NCBI RefSeq assembly: GCF_001905345.1 | Contig: NZ_LFBV01000001.1 | Span: 941,321-1,005,320 of the forward strand | Origin: Streptomyces uncialis | GTDB taxonomy: Bacteria; Actinomycetota; Actinomycetes; Streptomycetales; Streptomycetaceae | Direction of reading: 5' to 3' | DNA: 64,000 nt | Shown here: piece after piece, positions 63,066 to 64,000 of the stretch | Layout of the letters: each line of letters starts with the position of its first letter | Numbering within the stretch: position 1 is the first letter of the stretch | Made by a program: the position numbers and the translations under genes | Notes under the pieces: model-generated | What the model was told of the DNA's origin: nothing | The model's input: only the letters and a program-made list of their open reading frames with translations | Databases searched by the model: none

Positions 63066-63102
63066 CGAAGCGGCCACCCGCTGTGCCCGGGTGGCCGCTT
63101 CG
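63066..63102. terminator. Bidirectional terminator
   Basis: CGAAGCGGCCACCCG, loop ctgtgc, CGGGTGGCCGCTTCG: a perfect 15-bp stem between convergent dioxygenase and questin-oxidase-like genes. A third gaagcggcca lies just beyond it. Confidence 0.85.
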
Positions 63103-63125
63103 ATCGCGGTTGAAGCGGCCATCGG

Positions 63126-64000
63126 TCAGAAGATCGGTTCATTGAGGTCGATCGCGCGGCGCGCGGCGGCCAGAGCCTGCGGATCGCCCACATCGAGGGC
63201 GGTGTCGTTGAACTTGATGGTGTGGTCGTCCCCATGCGCGGCGGCCCGCTCGAACATCTCCTGCGGGGTCGCCCCTCCCGCGGAGGGGTACGCGGCCGGG
63301 GTCGGGGCCGTGTAGGCGGCGGTCACCGCCGCACTGGCGGCCCACGCGGCGGCCAGCGAGGGCGGCCACAGGTCACGGGGAAGCGCCGGCAGTGCTCGCA
63401 GGACCGCGTTCGGGGCGGTCGCGGCGTGCACCAGCATCACCGGCTGGCCGTGTCCATGAGCGGCGTACCGGTGGACGGCGGCGGTGACCAATTGGGTCAG
63501 CGCGGCGCGTGCGGTGTCCGGATTGTTGGTCGCCGCCGCAGGCCAGCCCGGGAAGGCGGTGAGCCGACCCAGTCGCTCCTGGATGCCGCCCTCCTGCACA
63601 TCGATCGCCGGGACGGCGTCAAGCGCGGCCGCGGCCGTCCGGGCGCCCGGGAGAGTCCCGAGTGGCGGCAGGGTCTGGTGTCGTGCTGCCCAGTAGCCGA
63701 GCCCGTGTGCCAGCTCCGCCACCCTGAGGCCGGACCGCGAGGCCCGGCCTTGGGCCGACTCGTCCTCCAGCAAGCTGCGTACGGCGTGCCCCACCCGGAT
63801 CACCGGATGAGTCGCCCCACCCGCGATCCCGGGCAGCAGGCGCGGCCACCACTCGCTGAGCACGTCCCGCCAGGGCCGCTCCGCGGTCTCCCGTACGAAG
63901 TGATCGGTCCAGTCCGCGATGCGGCGTGGGTCGCCCAGCGCCGTGTGCCAGTTGTCGACCGTCACGCGCGCGTGACGGTCGGGCATGTCCTCAAGCTTGT
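63126..64000 (-). CDS. Questin-oxidase-like protein, 5' end beyond window
   Basis: A C-terminal about 290 aa of a questin oxidase-type (DUF4243) protein. WHTALGDPRRIADWTDHFVRETAERPW and the AHGLGYWAARHQTLP region are family features, as is LVHAATAPNAVLRALPALP. The Met at 63986 is in a frame that stays open to the window edge (KLEDMPDRHARV), so the true start is upstream. Related enzymes open anthraquinone rings by Baeyer-Villiger chemistry; the bacterial substrate is unknown. It is convergent with the dioxygenase gene. Confidence 0.8.
   Translation of the reverse strand, partial: KLEDMPDRHARVTVDNWHTALGDPRRIADWTDHFVRETAERPWRDVLSEWWPRLLPGIAGGATHPVIRVGHAVRSLLEDESAQGRASRSGLRVAELAHGLGYWAARHQTLPPLGTLPGARTAAAALDAVPAIDVQEGGIQERLGRLTAFPGWPAAATNNPDTARAALTQLVTAAVHRYAAHGHGQPVMLVHAATAPNAVLRALPALPRDLWPPSLAAAWAASAAVTAAYTAPTPAAYPSAGGATPQEMFERAAAHGDDHTIKFNDTALDVGDPQALAAARRAIDLNEPIF

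Overview
The window is about 72% G+C, has dense third-position-GC genes, GTG/TTG starts, AfsR/SARP and XRE-DUF397 regulators, PQQ-propeller and receptor-like Ser/Thr kinases and an F420 (CofGH) gene. This points to a Streptomyces chromosome, or a very close actinomycete. No phage, IS or plasmid core genes are visible. Species cannot be fixed from sequence alone.

Layout. 1-6.6 kb: the 3' end of a PQQ-propeller kinase, a 29-bp tandem array, a minus-strand operon (NTF2-like, MarR, phosphotransferase-like), an AbiEii-like nucleotidyltransferase, a four-helix membrane protein and two tiny paralogous genes made of D(S/N)HATG repeats. 7-19.5 kb: a large AfsR-type regulator, an APC amino-acid permease, a small zinc-ribbon protein, a big secreted alpha/beta hydrolase with Calx-beta-like repeats, a secreted SH3-like protein and a Tat-exported PHP metallohydrolase. 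20-26 kb: a two-gene NLR-like (STAND) module and cofGH, the cofactor F420 deazaflavin synthase. 26.6-34 kb: a lipoprotein and two tandem kinases whose extracellular halves are ABC-type substrate-binding domains, followed by an ADP-ribosylglycohydrolase-family protein. 34-37 kb: DUF397 and XRE/DUF5753 partners and a GOLPH3 protein. 37-43 kb: a penicillin-binding D,D-carboxypeptidase with a 546-residue disordered cytoplasmic tail, a polytopic membrane protein and a glutathione peroxidase. 43-49 kb: a divergent TetR/MFS efflux pair with an array of operator palindromes, and an S9 peptidase. 49-51.6 kb: a patch of visibly lower GC carrying a candidate modification-dependent nuclease (ScoMcrA-like head + EVE-like domain + PD-(D/E)XK), ending at tRNA-Arg(CCT). 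51.9-64 kb: an ABC exporter pair, a peptidoglycan-recognition amidase, an M6 metalloprotease, a TetR plus DHA2 efflux pair, a MarR/LigB-dioxygenase divergon and a partial questin-oxidase-like gene.

Two themes stand out. First, the 49.9-51.2 kb gene looks like a compact type IV restriction enzyme sitting beside a tRNA. Second, short GC-rich tandem repeats built on GGACA or on a GA(A/T)GCGGNCA-like word occur again and again. They appear in intergenic arrays (1.9, 30.4, 36.0, 42.6, 61.2 kb) and apparently inside coding sequence as disordered insertions (D,D-carboxypeptidase, polytopic membrane protein, S9 peptidase). This looks like a repeat family that is actively remodelling genes in this strain. 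All functional assignments below come from reading motifs by eye; no database search was possible.
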